A DNA stretch of 64,000 nucleotides from JANLSE01 sp038214135 (lineage in GTDB: Bacteria > Chloroflexota > Chloroflexia > Chloroflexales > Roseiflexaceae): positions 36,396 to 100,395 of the forward strand of contig JBBQSD010000006.1 in NCBI GenBank assembly GCA_038214135.1, read 5' to 3'. The position numbers were made by a program, and so were the translations under genes. The first letter of the stretch is position 1, and each line of letters begins with the position of its first letter. Shown piece by piece: positions 52,273 through 60,466 of the stretch. The notes below the pieces were generated by a model. It worked only from the letters and a program-made list of their open reading frames with translations, made no database searches and was not told where the DNA came from.

Positions 52273-52365
52273 TCAGATACTCGTAGTCTATAGTGTGTAT
52301 GAGTGTACTCTGGCAATGAAACCCATACACGCTCTACATGTGATTATTAAGACAATAGTAGGGTT

Positions 52366-53166
52366 ATGATGAAACTGTTTCAGAACCGTAAGAACAAGGG
52401 CAATCCACACATGGAACCCTTTGTGTTACGCTCGGCAATAGACACTCCGCTCACCGTTTTTTCACAGGAGGTGATCGCGAGCCATCGTCGCATGATCACC
52501 GGGTTACTCTATCAGCAGCAAATACCAGCGAAGATCGCAGTCCTTGGCACACTTCAGGGTGAAGGCGTCACATATACTGCGCTTGCGCTCGGCGCGACGA
52601 TGGCAAGCGATCTGCCGACACGAGTCTGTGTGGTGGAACTGAACATGTGGTCACCTGGGCTTTTGTCGCTTCTTCGTACTGCAACACACCCAATTGCCCG
52701 CAAGCGTCTATTTCGGAAACCACCACCACCTCCAGCCATTGATGAGAATCTTCTCCCAAGTAGCCTTGGCGTAGCAGGAATTTTGGCTGGTACTGTGAGC
52801 CTGGAAGAAGCGCTGATCCCCACCTTTCTACCAAATCTGATGTTGCTATCGGCTGGCGATCTGGCGATCGAAGCACGGCCAACCGCTGCTCGTAGTGAAG
52901 CACTCAAGGCGTTGATTGCAGAAGTCGCAGAACAGTTTGATCATGTGATCCTCGATATTCCAGCGTTATTGGCGAACAGCGATGCTATTGCACTCGCGTC
53001 GCTCGCTGATGCAGGCTGCCTTGTCGTTCGCCAAGGGGTGACGCCGCTTGCGCTTATCAAGCAAGCACTTGATGAAATTAAGCATATATCCATGCTTGGC
53101 ATTGTGATGAACCAAGCATATTTTCACACACCACGCTGGTTATATAACCTTATTCCACGAGGGTAG
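52366..53166 (+). CDS. BY-kinase-like (CapB/Wzc C-terminal type) ATPase lacking the Walker A lysine
   Basis: A 266-residue P-loop protein in the position of a bacterial tyrosine kinase (CapB/CpsD). The core reads AVLGTLQGEGVTYTALALGA; the family GEGKT/S is GEGVT, Val68 (codon GTC, 52567-52569) replacing the ATP-binding lysine. Walker A' is VCVVELNMW instead of the usual DAD-type, while Walker B (HVILDIPALLANSDA) is kept. There is no C-terminal tyrosine cluster; the tail ends YFHTPRWLYNLIPRG. So it is probably a non-kinase regulator or partner of the Wzz-like protein. Start ATG 52366 or 52369. AGTAGGG upstream. Confidence 0.82.
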   Translation: MMKLFQNRKNKGNPHMEPFVLRSAIDTPLTVFSQEVIASHRRMITGLLYQQQIPAKIAVLGTLQGEGVTYTALALGATMASDLPTRVCVVELNMWSPGLLSLLRTATHPIARKRLFRKPPPPPAIDENLLPSSLGVAGILAGTVSLEEALIPTFLPNLMLLSAGDLAIEARPTAARSEALKALIAEVAEQFDHVILDIPALLANSDAIALASLADAGCLVVRQGVTPLALIKQALDEIKHISMLGIVMNQAYFHTPRWLYNLIPRG

Positions 53167-53168
53167 AT

Positions 53169-53312
53169 ATGAAACTCTTGCTCTCATTTATGTTCGCCTG
53201 TGTGGTGCTTGGAACGTTCTATGAACGTCGGCAGCCAAAATTCTACCTGTTGCCTTTGGTTGGAATAAGCATTCTCATGGCAATAGGATATTTCGTCTTC
53301 CGCCCGACCTAA
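53169..53312 (+). CDS. 47-residue membrane protein between ATPase and polymerase genes
   Basis: A short gene easily missed. ATG at 53169 follows GAGGG, and the frame ends TAA at 53310-53312. The peptide is MKLLLSFMFACVVLGTFYER, then RQPKFYLLPLVGISILMAIG and YFVFRPT: two hydrophobic helices around a basic turn. It starts three bases after the ATPase stop and ends 13 bases before the wzy start, so it is surely within the transcript. No family is recognised. It may help assemble the Wzz/Wzy complex, which is a guess from position. Confidence 0.65.
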   Translation: MKLLLSFMFACVVLGTFYERRQPKFYLLPLVGISILMAIGYFVFRPT

Positions 53313-53325
53313 GGTTCACCATATA

Positions 53326-54912
53326 ATGATTCAGAACCTCTCCAACTACTCCGATAACATGTCAGTCGCCGTACAGGAACGCCGTAACCAGATTGGGCAG
53401 TACGTGTGGTTGATGCTCCTGTTTGCGATCACTTCGGTGGTTGCAGGGCAGACAGCCCTGAAGTTTGCTGATCCATCTCAGATTGCGTGGATCTGTTTTT
53501 TCTCAGGGATCATCGCCATTATCCTTAATCCGCGTAATGGCGTGTATCTGATCGTTGGGTTATCGTTGGCTGGAGACGCACTTCTTACGCCATGGTTCCC
53601 ATTCAATAAGAATCTTTCGAGCATTGAGTCGCTGCTCTATGCTGGCCGTGCTCTAAGCTTCTCGCCACTTGAGATTACTATCGGCCTGACATTTGCGGTT
53701 TGGATTCTGCGGATGGCCTTCGAAAGAAAGTGGGAGATTGTTCTTAGCCCACTCCTCGTTCCGGTTGCTTCGTTCACAGTATTTGCAATCGTTGGTATTG
53801 TTTATGGCTTTGGCCGAGGCGGTGATCGCGTCGTTGGATTGTGGGAGGTTCGGTCGTTGTTTTACCTGTTTCCACTGACATTGATGGTCAGCAACTTAAT
53901 AAAAACTCGCGGACATGTACAGATACTATTATGGGCAATTATTCTTTCGACTGCTATGGATGGCATTGTTGGATCAGCATTTGTCGCTAGTGTCCTGAAA
54001 TTTCAACTTTCTGGCGTTGAGGCGATTGGTGAGCACTCAATGTCGATTCATTTTACTGCTTTTTTTATTATTTTTGTTGGCATATGGATGTTTCGCGGCT
54101 CATATGCAAAACGTTTAACGATGTCGTTGTTGCTGCCCTTTGTGTTTTTTGCATTCATTGCCAACAACCGCCGCGCCTCATTTATTTGCTTGGCGATAGC
54201 ATTGGTGATTGTTGCTTTTGCCCTGTATCGATTTGATCGCAAAAAATTCTGGCTGATTATTCCTGTAGTCTCTGTTATAGCAGTGATGTACATTGGCGTC
54301 TTCTGGAATGCCGGTGGTGCGATTGGTGCGCCGGCCAAGGCTATTCGTTCGGTGATTGGCCAGCCAGATCCCCGTGATGCTGCGTCGAATGTCTACCGCG
54401 ATCTAGAGAATATCAATATTCTGTCTACAATAAAAGCGTCGCCATTATTTGGCGTTGGGTTCGGTCAGAAGTTCTATATTCAGATTCCTATGCCGGATAT
54501 AAGCTTTTTTGCGTGGTGGCAGTATATCACGCACAACTCTGTTCTGTGGATATGGATGAAAATGGGCCTTGGTGGTTTCGTTTCATTGCTTATGATGTTT
54601 GGTATGGCGATTGCACAGGGTACGCAGACGCTATGGCGGATGCCAGGAAATGAGTTGGGTGTAGCAGCATTACTAGCACTTTGTTACACGGTCGTCCATT
54701 TTATCTATGCGTATGTTGATATGTCCTGGGATGGGCCAAATATGGTGATGGTTGGATTGATGATGGGCCTGATTATTTGTTTACCATTGATCGCCAACCA
54801 ACCGGAACCAGTCCAGCCAAAACGCTGGCCATGGCAACTTGATGCACAACCAGTACCGGAATTACGGGTTTCTGTAGCGAATAGTAATGAAAAACAGATT
54901 TCGTGGTGGTGA
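53326..54912 (+). CDS. wzy: Wzy-type O-antigen/exopolysaccharide polymerase
   Basis: A 528-residue polytopic protein with about 11-12 membrane helices (LMLLFAITSVVAGQTAL, GIIAIILNPRNGVYLIVGLS, SIHFTAFFIIFVGIWMF, FWLIIPVVSVIAVMYIGVFW and others). The large outer loop before the C-terminal helices contains SNVYRDLENINIL, ASPLFGVGFGQKF and ITHNSVLWIWMKMGL, the pattern of the Wzy_C (O-antigen ligase/polymerase) domain, with the conserved GxGxG and HN. It would join flipped repeat units in the periplasm or outer membrane-facing space. AAGGTTC precedes the ATG. Confidence 0.9.
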   Translation: MIQNLSNYSDNMSVAVQERRNQIGQYVWLMLLFAITSVVAGQTALKFADPSQIAWICFFSGIIAIILNPRNGVYLIVGLSLAGDALLTPWFPFNKNLSSIESLLYAGRALSFSPLEITIGLTFAVWILRMAFERKWEIVLSPLLVPVASFTVFAIVGIVYGFGRGGDRVVGLWEVRSLFYLFPLTLMVSNLIKTRGHVQILLWAIILSTAMDGIVGSAFVASVLKFQLSGVEAIGEHSMSIHFTAFFIIFVGIWMFRGSYAKRLTMSLLLPFVFFAFIANNRRASFICLAIALVIVAFALYRFDRKKFWLIIPVVSVIAVMYIGVFWNAGGAIGAPAKAIRSVIGQPDPRDAASNVYRDLENINILSTIKASPLFGVGFGQKFYIQIPMPDISFFAWWQYITHNSVLWIWMKMGLGGFVSLLMMFGMAIAQGTQTLWRMPGNELGVAALLALCYTVVHFIYAYVDMSWDGPNMVMVGLMMGLIICLPLIANQPEPVQPKRWPWQLDAQPVPELRVSVANSNEKQISWW

Positions 54913-54944
54913 TAATAGCCTCCATTGGAATATAGGATGCATTA

Positions 54945-55766
54945 ATGTGTATCATATCACCCAGATATATTCTTCTGATTATATTTGGGGTTTTTAGCAT
55001 GCAACTGATCAGTTGCAGTTCAGATAATCGTGTTGATGCATCTCCAGTGCCTCTACCAACATCGACGATCTCGCCATTTTTCTCGGAGCCGGCAACATCT
55101 ACTCCATTTCAGACGGATGTAACTACACCTACAACCATTCCAACGCGACGTCCGAAGCCGACAGTCGTTGAGGATTCGACTCCAACGGCAGTGCCTATTG
55201 ATGACCGATACACAAGTATTGATCTCTATAATGGGCAATTACTCAGCAACTGGACGCTAAAAAATTCGGTAAATATGACGTATAGGGATAATTTTAAGGG
55301 ATATTCCTTTACAGGAAAAACTTCTATTGCGGCTACCCCAGATGGCAATGGTCAACTGCTATTCTCAATCTTACCGACATCAAAGGTTAGTTACAAACGC
55401 GATGAAGTTGCTGGTGTTAGTTTCTGGATCAGCAGCGTTGATGAAGCGATTGCGCCACAAGATTTCGCCGTAACTGTGCTAGGGAGTAACGATTATCCCT
55501 ACTGGGATGCTAAAGATACATCTGTCAAAATTCCAGGCCGTGTCACCGATGGCCTACCAGTCTTCTCAGAGACACGACTGTACTATCTGAATTTTAATCG
55601 CCCAATTGAGCCTAAGACATGGGCAGAGGTGGTTGTATGGCTCGATGACCTGATCTACGAACCAGATTATACATATGTGACCGGCATCTATCTCAAGAAC
55701 GATGAACAGTTTCAGAAGACATTCTATATCGATAAAGTCAGCTTGATTCTCTACGCAAAAAAGTAA
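54945..55766 (+). CDS. Lipoprotein with probable carbohydrate-binding beta-sandwich
   Basis: A 273-residue protein. A signal peptide (YILLIIFGVFSMQLISC) with lipobox LIS-C24, then a long Thr/Pro/Ser linker (about 30-85), then a domain of about 180 residues: YTSIDLYNGQLLSNWTLKNS, YSFTGKTSIAATPDGNGQLL, GVSFWISSVDEAI, WAEVVVWLDDLIYEPDYTYV and TFYIDKVSLIL. The pattern of a broken jelly-roll ending in FYIDKVSL matches many carbohydrate-binding modules. It is the last gene of the operon, right after the polymerase, so it may hold the finished polymer at the cell surface. No enzyme residues are apparent. Confidence 0.75.
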   Translation: MCIISPRYILLIIFGVFSMQLISCSSDNRVDASPVPLPTSTISPFFSEPATSTPFQTDVTTPTTIPTRRPKPTVVEDSTPTAVPIDDRYTSIDLYNGQLLSNWTLKNSVNMTYRDNFKGYSFTGKTSIAATPDGNGQLLFSILPTSKVSYKRDEVAGVSFWISSVDEAIAPQDFAVTVLGSNDYPYWDAKDTSVKIPGRVTDGLPVFSETRLYYLNFNRPIEPKTWAEVVVWLDDLIYEPDYTYVTGIYLKNDEQFQKTFYIDKVSLILYAKK

Positions 55767-55805
55767 TTTTGCCCTTTGTTCGGCTGTAGGAATGGTGAAA
55801 TACAT

Positions 55806-55838
55806 AAAGCCCTATCACGAGAGGTGATAGGGCTTTTA
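55806..55838. terminator. Bidirectional terminator at the end of the exopolysaccharide locus
   Basis: AAAGCCCTATCAC / GTGATAGGGCTTT, perfect 13-base arms with five-base loop, T-runs on both strands. It lies between the lipoprotein and the convergent ABC ATPase gene. Confidence 0.92.
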
Positions 55839-55855
55839 TGTATGGGTGGCAGAAA

Positions 55856-56959
55856 CTAGATGACTGCCTTTTCGGTCTCGTGGTCGAAGACGTGCATTTT
55901 GCTCAGATCGACAACAACTTCGAGTGGCTGGCCGACGCGTGCGCCGGTGCGGGGATCGAGGCGGCTGACCATTTCCTTGCCGCCATTATCGATGAAGGCA
56001 TATACTTCGCTGCCTAGTGGTTCGACGACCGTGACACTTGAGACGAACTTGGCGCTTTCATCCACACCACGTGGAACATAGTGCGAGTCGTGGACATCCT
56101 CAGGCCGAATTCCGAAGTAGATCTGTTTGCCAATATAGTTGCTGACCGTATCGAACTTTGAGGATGGAATCGGCAAACTGAACTTACCGAGATCGACGCG
56201 GATGCCACCATCAGCGCGCTCCATGGTGCCTTCAAAGAAGTTCATCGATGGTGAGCCAATGAAACCGGCAACAAACATGTTGGCTGGGTGATCATAGAGC
56301 GATTGTGGCGAATCGAGCTGCTGGAGAATACCATCCTTCATCACGGCAATGCGGGTGCCCATCGTCATGGCCTCGGTTTGATCGTGGGTGACATAGATAA
56401 AGGTGGTTTTGAGGCGCTGGTGCAGCTTCGAGATTTCGGCACGTGTTTCCACCCGTAGCTTTGCATCCAGGTTCGAAAGCGGCTCGTCCATCAAGAACAC
56501 GGCTGGGTTACGCACGATTGCGCGGCCAAGAGCGACACGCTGGCGCTGACCACCAGAGAGTGCTTTGGGTTTGCGATCCAGCAGGTGGCCGATCTTGAGC
56601 ATTTCGGCTGCTTCCTTGACCCGCCGATCAATTTCTTGCTTGGGCGTCTTCCGTAGCTTAAGCCCGAATGCCATGTTGTCGTAGACCGACATATGTGGAT
56701 AGAGTGCATAGCTCTGGAAAACCATCGCAATGTCACGATCCTTTGGTGGCACATCGTTAACGACCCGATCACCGATCATGATATTGCCATCGGTGATTTC
56801 TTCCAACCCGGCCAGGCAACGCAATGCCGTCGTTTTCCCACAACCCGATGGGCCAACCAGCACCAGGAATTCCTGGTCGTTGATCTCGATATTGAGATCC
56901 TTGAGAACCGCCAGATCGCCGAAGCGCTTCCATACATGATCGTACTTGATGCTCGCCAT
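55856..56959 (-). CDS. Carbohydrate ABC transporter ATPase (UgpC/MalK/MsmX type)
   Basis: A 367-residue ATPase. Walker A is GPSGCGKTT (36-44), the Q-loop VFQSYALYPHMSVYDNMAFG, signature LSGGQRQRVALGRAIVRNP, Walker B VFLMDEPLSNLDAKLR, and the H-loop His is in THDQTEAMTMG. The C-terminal TOBE/regulatory domain has FGIRPEDVHDSHYVP. It would drive a sugar importer, but no permease or binding protein is in the window, so it may serve several importers as MsmX does. AGGGGAGC precedes the ATG. It follows the lacI gene (68 bases) in the same orientation. Confidence 0.94.
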   Translation of the reverse strand: MASIKYDHVWKRFGDLAVLKDLNIEINDQEFLVLVGPSGCGKTTALRCLAGLEEITDGNIMIGDRVVNDVPPKDRDIAMVFQSYALYPHMSVYDNMAFGLKLRKTPKQEIDRRVKEAAEMLKIGHLLDRKPKALSGGQRQRVALGRAIVRNPAVFLMDEPLSNLDAKLRVETRAEISKLHQRLKTTFIYVTHDQTEAMTMGTRIAVMKDGILQQLDSPQSLYDHPANMFVAGFIGSPSMNFFEGTMERADGGIRVDLGKFSLPIPSSKFDTVSNYIGKQIYFGIRPEDVHDSHYVPRGVDESAKFVSSVTVVEPLGSEVYAFIDNGGKEMVSRLDPRTGARVGQPLEVVVDLSKMHVFDHETEKAVI

Positions 56960-57026
56960 TGTGCTCCCCTTTGCAACTACGCAGCCAACGAATAAATGCC
57001 CACTATCTATAGATGACGACCGTTTC

Positions 57027-58046
57027 CTATGACGACTGGCCTTTTGGCGGGCCAGATGACTTCCGTACCACTAAACGTGGAGCGAGAGTTATGCCGCGTA
57101 GCGGCGTCGTATGGTCACGGATGGTCGCGTCGAGCAATTCGGCTAATTGCTCACCCAGAGCCCGACGTGGCTGCCGTAGGGTTGTGAGCGGTGGCTGGGT
57201 GTATGCTGCCAATGGCAGATCATCAAACCCAACCAGTGAGACATCACTTCCAACGACAAGGCCAGCATCATGAAGCGCATGCAGCGCTCCAAATGCCAGA
57301 TCATCGCTACAGGCCAGAACAGCGCTTGGTGGTTCAGGCAGATCGAGTAGCTCGCCAATCGCCTGATAGCCATCTTCCTGCCGCCGCCCAGCCTCGACGA
57401 TCAGCTCTGGTTCAATAGCTATGCCAGCTTGTGTTAATGCTTGCGCATATCCCTGATACCGCGGCTCACTATCGGCTAGCTCAGATGGAATCTGGATCAA
57501 CCCGATCCGTCGGTGGCCTAGTGCTAACAAATGACCAACCGCCTGTTGTGCGCCACTATTGCCATCTAGGGCAACATAGGAACTGCCAGCAGGGCCAGGG
57601 CCAGCACACACATGTGGCACATCGGCATTGGCCAATACGCGCGCCCGTTGATCATCAATCCATGGATCCAGAAGCACCAACCCATCGACACGGCCCGTTT
57701 GCGCCAGGCTCAAACACAGCTGCGGCTCATCTTCCTCGGCTTCAACCGTAGCAATTAGGAGGAGATACCCGCGCTTTGCCGATCCATCTGCTAACCCAGC
57801 TAGCATTTCTGCATATGCCGGATCGGCTAATCGATCTGAGTGGGCCTGTAGTACTAACCCCAGAGTCTCACTGCGCCCGCGCATACTTCGAGCTGCATGA
57901 TGCGGCTGATACCCAAGCGTTGTAACTGCTGCAAGCACCCGCCGCCGCGTCGCTTCCGTCACCGTTCCAGTGCCATTTAGCACATACGAAACAGTGGTAG
58001 TTGAAACTTGTGCTAGGGAAGCAACCTGTCTGATTGTAATGGCCAT
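57027..58046 (-). CDS. LacI-family transcriptional repressor
   Basis: A 339-residue regulator. The HTH is TIRQVASLAQVSTTTVSYVL with the hinge TRRRVLAAVTTLGYQPHHAA; the ligand domain has ETLGLVLQAHSDRLADPAYA, VDGLVLLDPW, GHRRIGLIQIP and LVGFDDLPLAAYTQPPLTTL. Length and motifs are complete. The start at 58046 gives the usual short lead before the HTH; no good Shine-Dalgarno sequence is seen, so it could be leaderless or weakly translated. Two operator-like sites just upstream suggest negative autoregulation. The likely target is a sugar-uptake system using the neighbouring ATPase. Confidence 0.93.
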   Translation of the reverse strand: MAITIRQVASLAQVSTTTVSYVLNGTGTVTEATRRRVLAAVTTLGYQPHHAARSMRGRSETLGLVLQAHSDRLADPAYAEMLAGLADGSAKRGYLLLIATVEAEEDEPQLCLSLAQTGRVDGLVLLDPWIDDQRARVLANADVPHVCAGPGPAGSSYVALDGNSGAQQAVGHLLALGHRRIGLIQIPSELADSEPRYQGYAQALTQAGIAIEPELIVEAGRRQEDGYQAIGELLDLPEPPSAVLACSDDLAFGALHALHDAGLVVGSDVSLVGFDDLPLAAYTQPPLTTLRQPRRALGEQLAELLDATIRDHTTPLRGITLAPRLVVRKSSGPPKGQSS

Positions 58047-58048
58047 CG

Positions 58049-58082
58049 GTGAAACGATTAACCTATTTAGTGAAACGTTTAA
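58049..58082. promoter_or_regulatory. Two LacI-type operators (GTGAAACGNTTAA) 21 bp apart
   Basis: GTGAAACGATTAA at 58049-58061 and GTGAAACGTTTAA at 58070-58082, same orientation, with centres two helical turns apart. The core AAACGNTT is the usual LacI/GalR half-site geometry. They lie immediately upstream of the lacI start codon and 70 bases before the greA promoter -35. Confidence 0.75.
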
Positions 58083-58151
58083 GTGCAGTATATCAAGGAT
58101 GTCCGATGGTGTCAAATCAGGTGTTCTAAACAGAACTTCAGAGGACTACTC

Positions 58152-58180
58152 TTTACAAACAGGGGCGATAAGCATATAAT
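58152..58180 (+). promoter_or_regulatory. Promoter of greA
   Basis: TTTACA (58152-58157), 17-base spacer, TATAAT (58175-58180): near-perfect. It implies a leader of about 165 bases before greA. Confidence 0.85.
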
Positions 58181-58195
58181 GGTATATACATCGAG

Positions 58196-58276
58196 CCGGT
58201 GATATTCCCTGAATGGGAAGGCAACGAGGCAACACCGGTGCGGACTGAGAGCTGCCACTCTCAGTTCTTTGTATTT
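58196..58276 (+). promoter_or_regulatory. Structured greA leader with attenuator-like hairpin
   Basis: CCGGTG (58196-58201) can pair with CACCGG (58233-58238), enclosing hairpin TTCCC-TGAAT-GGGAA (58205-58219) and the repeat GGCAAC-GA-GGCAAC. It is followed by ACTGAGAG-CTGCCA-CTCTCAGT (58244-58265) and TCTTTGTATTT, an intrinsic-terminator-like end about 80 bases into the transcript. Confidence 0.5.
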
Positions 58277-58355
58277 AAGATTAGCGTCACCCTACGAGCG
58301 CCCGGACGTGGGGCGGGGCGCGACAATATCAGTAGCACTGAAGAAGGCAGACATC

Positions 58356-58829
58356 ATGATCGAGAAGCCGGCATATCTCACCCGTGATGGGTTAGCAAAA
58401 CTCGAAGCAGAGTTAGATGAGTTGACAACCCTCGGACGTAAAGATATTGCAGAGCGGATTAATGCTGCAAAAGAACTTGGTGATATTTCTGAGAGCGGCG
58501 AATATGAGGATGCAAAGAATCAGCAGGCTCATCTTGAGGGCCGTATCCGTGAAATTAAGAATATTCTCTCGCGGGCGCAACTGATCAACGAAGAGCAGAA
58601 TGGGCACAGCGATGTCCAAGTCGGTTCGCGTGTGACTGTTAAGATCGATGGTGAAGATAGCGACGAGACCTGGGTTATTGTTGGTAGTGCAGAAGCACGG
58701 CCGCGCGAAGGCAAAATCTCGAATGAGTCGCCGATTGGTGCGGCACTGCTGGGTAAACGTGCCCGCCAGAAGGTCACGGTCGAAACCCCATCTGGTACAA
58801 TGAAGCTAACGATCATCAAAGTGAACTGA
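58356..58829 (+). CDS. greA: Transcription elongation factor GreA
   Basis: A 157-residue protein of normal length. The coiled-coil tip carries the acidic pair needed for RNA cleavage (GDISESGEYEDAKNQQAHLE), and the C-terminal FKBP-like domain has VGSRVTVKIDGEDSDETWVI, ISNESPIGAALLGKRARQ and the ending ETPSGTMKLTI. GreA rescues backtracked RNA polymerase by stimulating cleavage of the RNA 3' end. The start at 58356 gives the standard YLTRDGLAKLEAELDEL beginning; AGAAGG is nine bases upstream. Its own promoter and leader are upstream; lysS follows after 155 bases. Confidence 0.96.
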   Translation: MIEKPAYLTRDGLAKLEAELDELTTLGRKDIAERINAAKELGDISESGEYEDAKNQQAHLEGRIREIKNILSRAQLINEEQNGHSDVQVGSRVTVKIDGEDSDETWVIVGSAEARPREGKISNESPIGAALLGKRARQKVTVETPSGTMKLTIIKVN

Positions 58830-58831
58830 TC

Positions 58832-58933
58832 GTTGCACCGTCGGGGAGCCGATCGAGGCCTGTGCCTCCTTCCCCGATGAGCCCGGTTGCAACATAAGGG
58901 GAGATGTGAGGTACAATCCTCACGCTCCCCTTT
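58832..58933 (+). other. Tandem RNA structures between greA and lysS (second is terminator-like)
   Basis: A three-tier stem occupies 58832-58893: GTTGCACCG with CGGTTGCAAC (outer, one bulge), TCGGGGA with TCCCCGA, GAGGC with GCCTC around a CTGT loop. A second hairpin, AAGGGGAG-x-TGTGAGG with CCTCAC-G-CTCCCCTT (58896-58932), ends in TTTCGTTT. The second could terminate greA; the first is more elaborate than a terminator needs. Confidence 0.65.
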
Positions 58934-58984
58934 CGTTTGGCCGCAATATGGCATTAGAGAAATGACAAGGAGCCATACATCTTC

Positions 58985-60454
58985 ATGGAACTTAATGAAC
59001 TTCAGCAGCAGCGCCTGGCCAAGCTCGAACAGCTTCGCGCAGTGGGAATTGATCCATACCCAGGCCATTCGGCACGTACAGCACTGGTTGCCGATGTGCT
59101 GGCGAATTTTGATGAATTGGCCGCGGCGCATGCGCCGCTTACCCTGGCTGGCCGCATTATTGGTGCGCGGCGCGTGATGGGCAAGCTGGCCTTTGCGCAT
59201 ATGGAAGATGAGAGTGGTAAGATCCAGCTATGGATCAGCCGTGCCGATCTTGGCGATGAATGGTTTGATCGCTTTCGCGATCAGATCGATTCATTCGATA
59301 TCGTGCAGGCAACGGGCACACTGCGGCGTACCAAGACGGGCGAGGCATCGTTGTTTGTGCAACAGTTAACCCTGCTTGCCAAGGCGCTTAACCCACCGCC
59401 CGAAAAGTGGCATGGGCTTTCCGACACCGAGGAGCGTCACCGCCAGCGCTACCTCGATCTGATCGTCAACCCGCAGGTACGCGATACATTCAGGGTGCGG
59501 GCCAAGATTATATCGACCATGCGCCGCTTTCTTGATCAGCGTGGGTTTATTGAGGTCGAAACTCCAACACTGCAACCTGTCTATGGTGGCGCAACCGCAC
59601 GGCCATTCATAACCCACCACAACCAGCTCAAGCAGGATCTGTATCTACGGATCGCCGTTGAACTGTACCTCAAGCGCCTGATTGTTGGCGGGATGGGCCG
59701 CGTCTATGAGATCAGTAAGATCTTCCGCAATGAAGGTGTGGATCGTACGCATAACCCTGAGTTTACGATGATGGAATGTTATCAGGCGTTTGCCGATTAC
59801 CACGATATTATGCGGCTTGTGGAAGATCTGTTTCGTACGATTGCACTTGAAATCACTGGCTCAACAACGATTGTCTTTCAGGGCCAGACGATTGATTTTG
59901 GGCCAGCATGGCAGCGCGTTTCTATTCCGCAGGCGATCCTGGAGCGGGCTGAGATCGATATCCTTGAGGTAACAGAGCTTGCACAGCTTCAGCAGGCCAT
60001 CCGCGATAATGGCCTGAAGATCGATTCCAAGCCAAGCTGGGGCAAGCAGGTTGATGAGCTGTTCAGTGAACTTGTGCAACCAACATTGATCCAACCAACC
60101 TTCATTATCGATCATCCGGTGCCGCTCTCGCCCCTGGCCAAGCGACGGCCAGATAATTCGCTGCTGACCGAACGATTCGAGCCGATCATTGCCGGAATGG
60201 AATTGGGCAATGCCTTTACCGAACTGAATGATCCACTTGACCAGGAGCAGCGCTTTCTGGAACAGGGCCGCGCATTTGCCGCCGGTGATGATGAAGCGCA
60301 ACAGATGGATGTCGATTATTTGAATGCGCTGATGTATGGCATGCCGCCAACCGGTGGGCTTGGAATCGGTGTTGATCGGACGGTGATGCTGTTTACCGAC
60401 CAGCCGACGATTCGTGAGGTCATTCTGTTTCCGCATCTGCGGCAGCGCGACTAG
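58985..60454 (+). CDS. lysS: Lysyl-tRNA synthetase, class II
   Basis: A 489-residue enzyme with an N-terminal OB-fold anticodon-binding domain (about 50-150; GRIIGARRVMGKLAFAHMED) and a class IIb catalytic core: motif 1 FIEVETPTLQPVYGGATARP, motif 2 RVYEISKIFRNEGVDRTHNP, then PEFTMMECYQAFADY, and motif 3 GLGIGVDRTVMLFTDQPTIR. Specific lysine-pocket elements PLAKRR and GMELGNAFTELNDP are present. It charges tRNA-Lys in the cytosol. AAGGAGCC lies 12 bases before the ATG. The SDR gene starts 12 bases after it. Confidence 0.97.
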   Translation: MELNELQQQRLAKLEQLRAVGIDPYPGHSARTALVADVLANFDELAAAHAPLTLAGRIIGARRVMGKLAFAHMEDESGKIQLWISRADLGDEWFDRFRDQIDSFDIVQATGTLRRTKTGEASLFVQQLTLLAKALNPPPEKWHGLSDTEERHRQRYLDLIVNPQVRDTFRVRAKIISTMRRFLDQRGFIEVETPTLQPVYGGATARPFITHHNQLKQDLYLRIAVELYLKRLIVGGMGRVYEISKIFRNEGVDRTHNPEFTMMECYQAFADYHDIMRLVEDLFRTIALEITGSTTIVFQGQTIDFGPAWQRVSIPQAILERAEIDILEVTELAQLQQAIRDNGLKIDSKPSWGKQVDELFSELVQPTLIQPTFIIDHPVPLSPLAKRRPDNSLLTERFEPIIAGMELGNAFTELNDPLDQEQRFLEQGRAFAAGDDEAQQMDVDYLNALMYGMPPTGGLGIGVDRTVMLFTDQPTIREVILFPHLRQRD

Positions 60455-60466
60455 TTGGGGGCATGT

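Noticed and set aside
58187..58300. Known riboswitch class (TPP or cobalamin) in the greA leader
   Set aside because: CTGAGA and GAATGGGAA are suggestive, but the paired partner motifs of either class are missing and greA is not a normal target.
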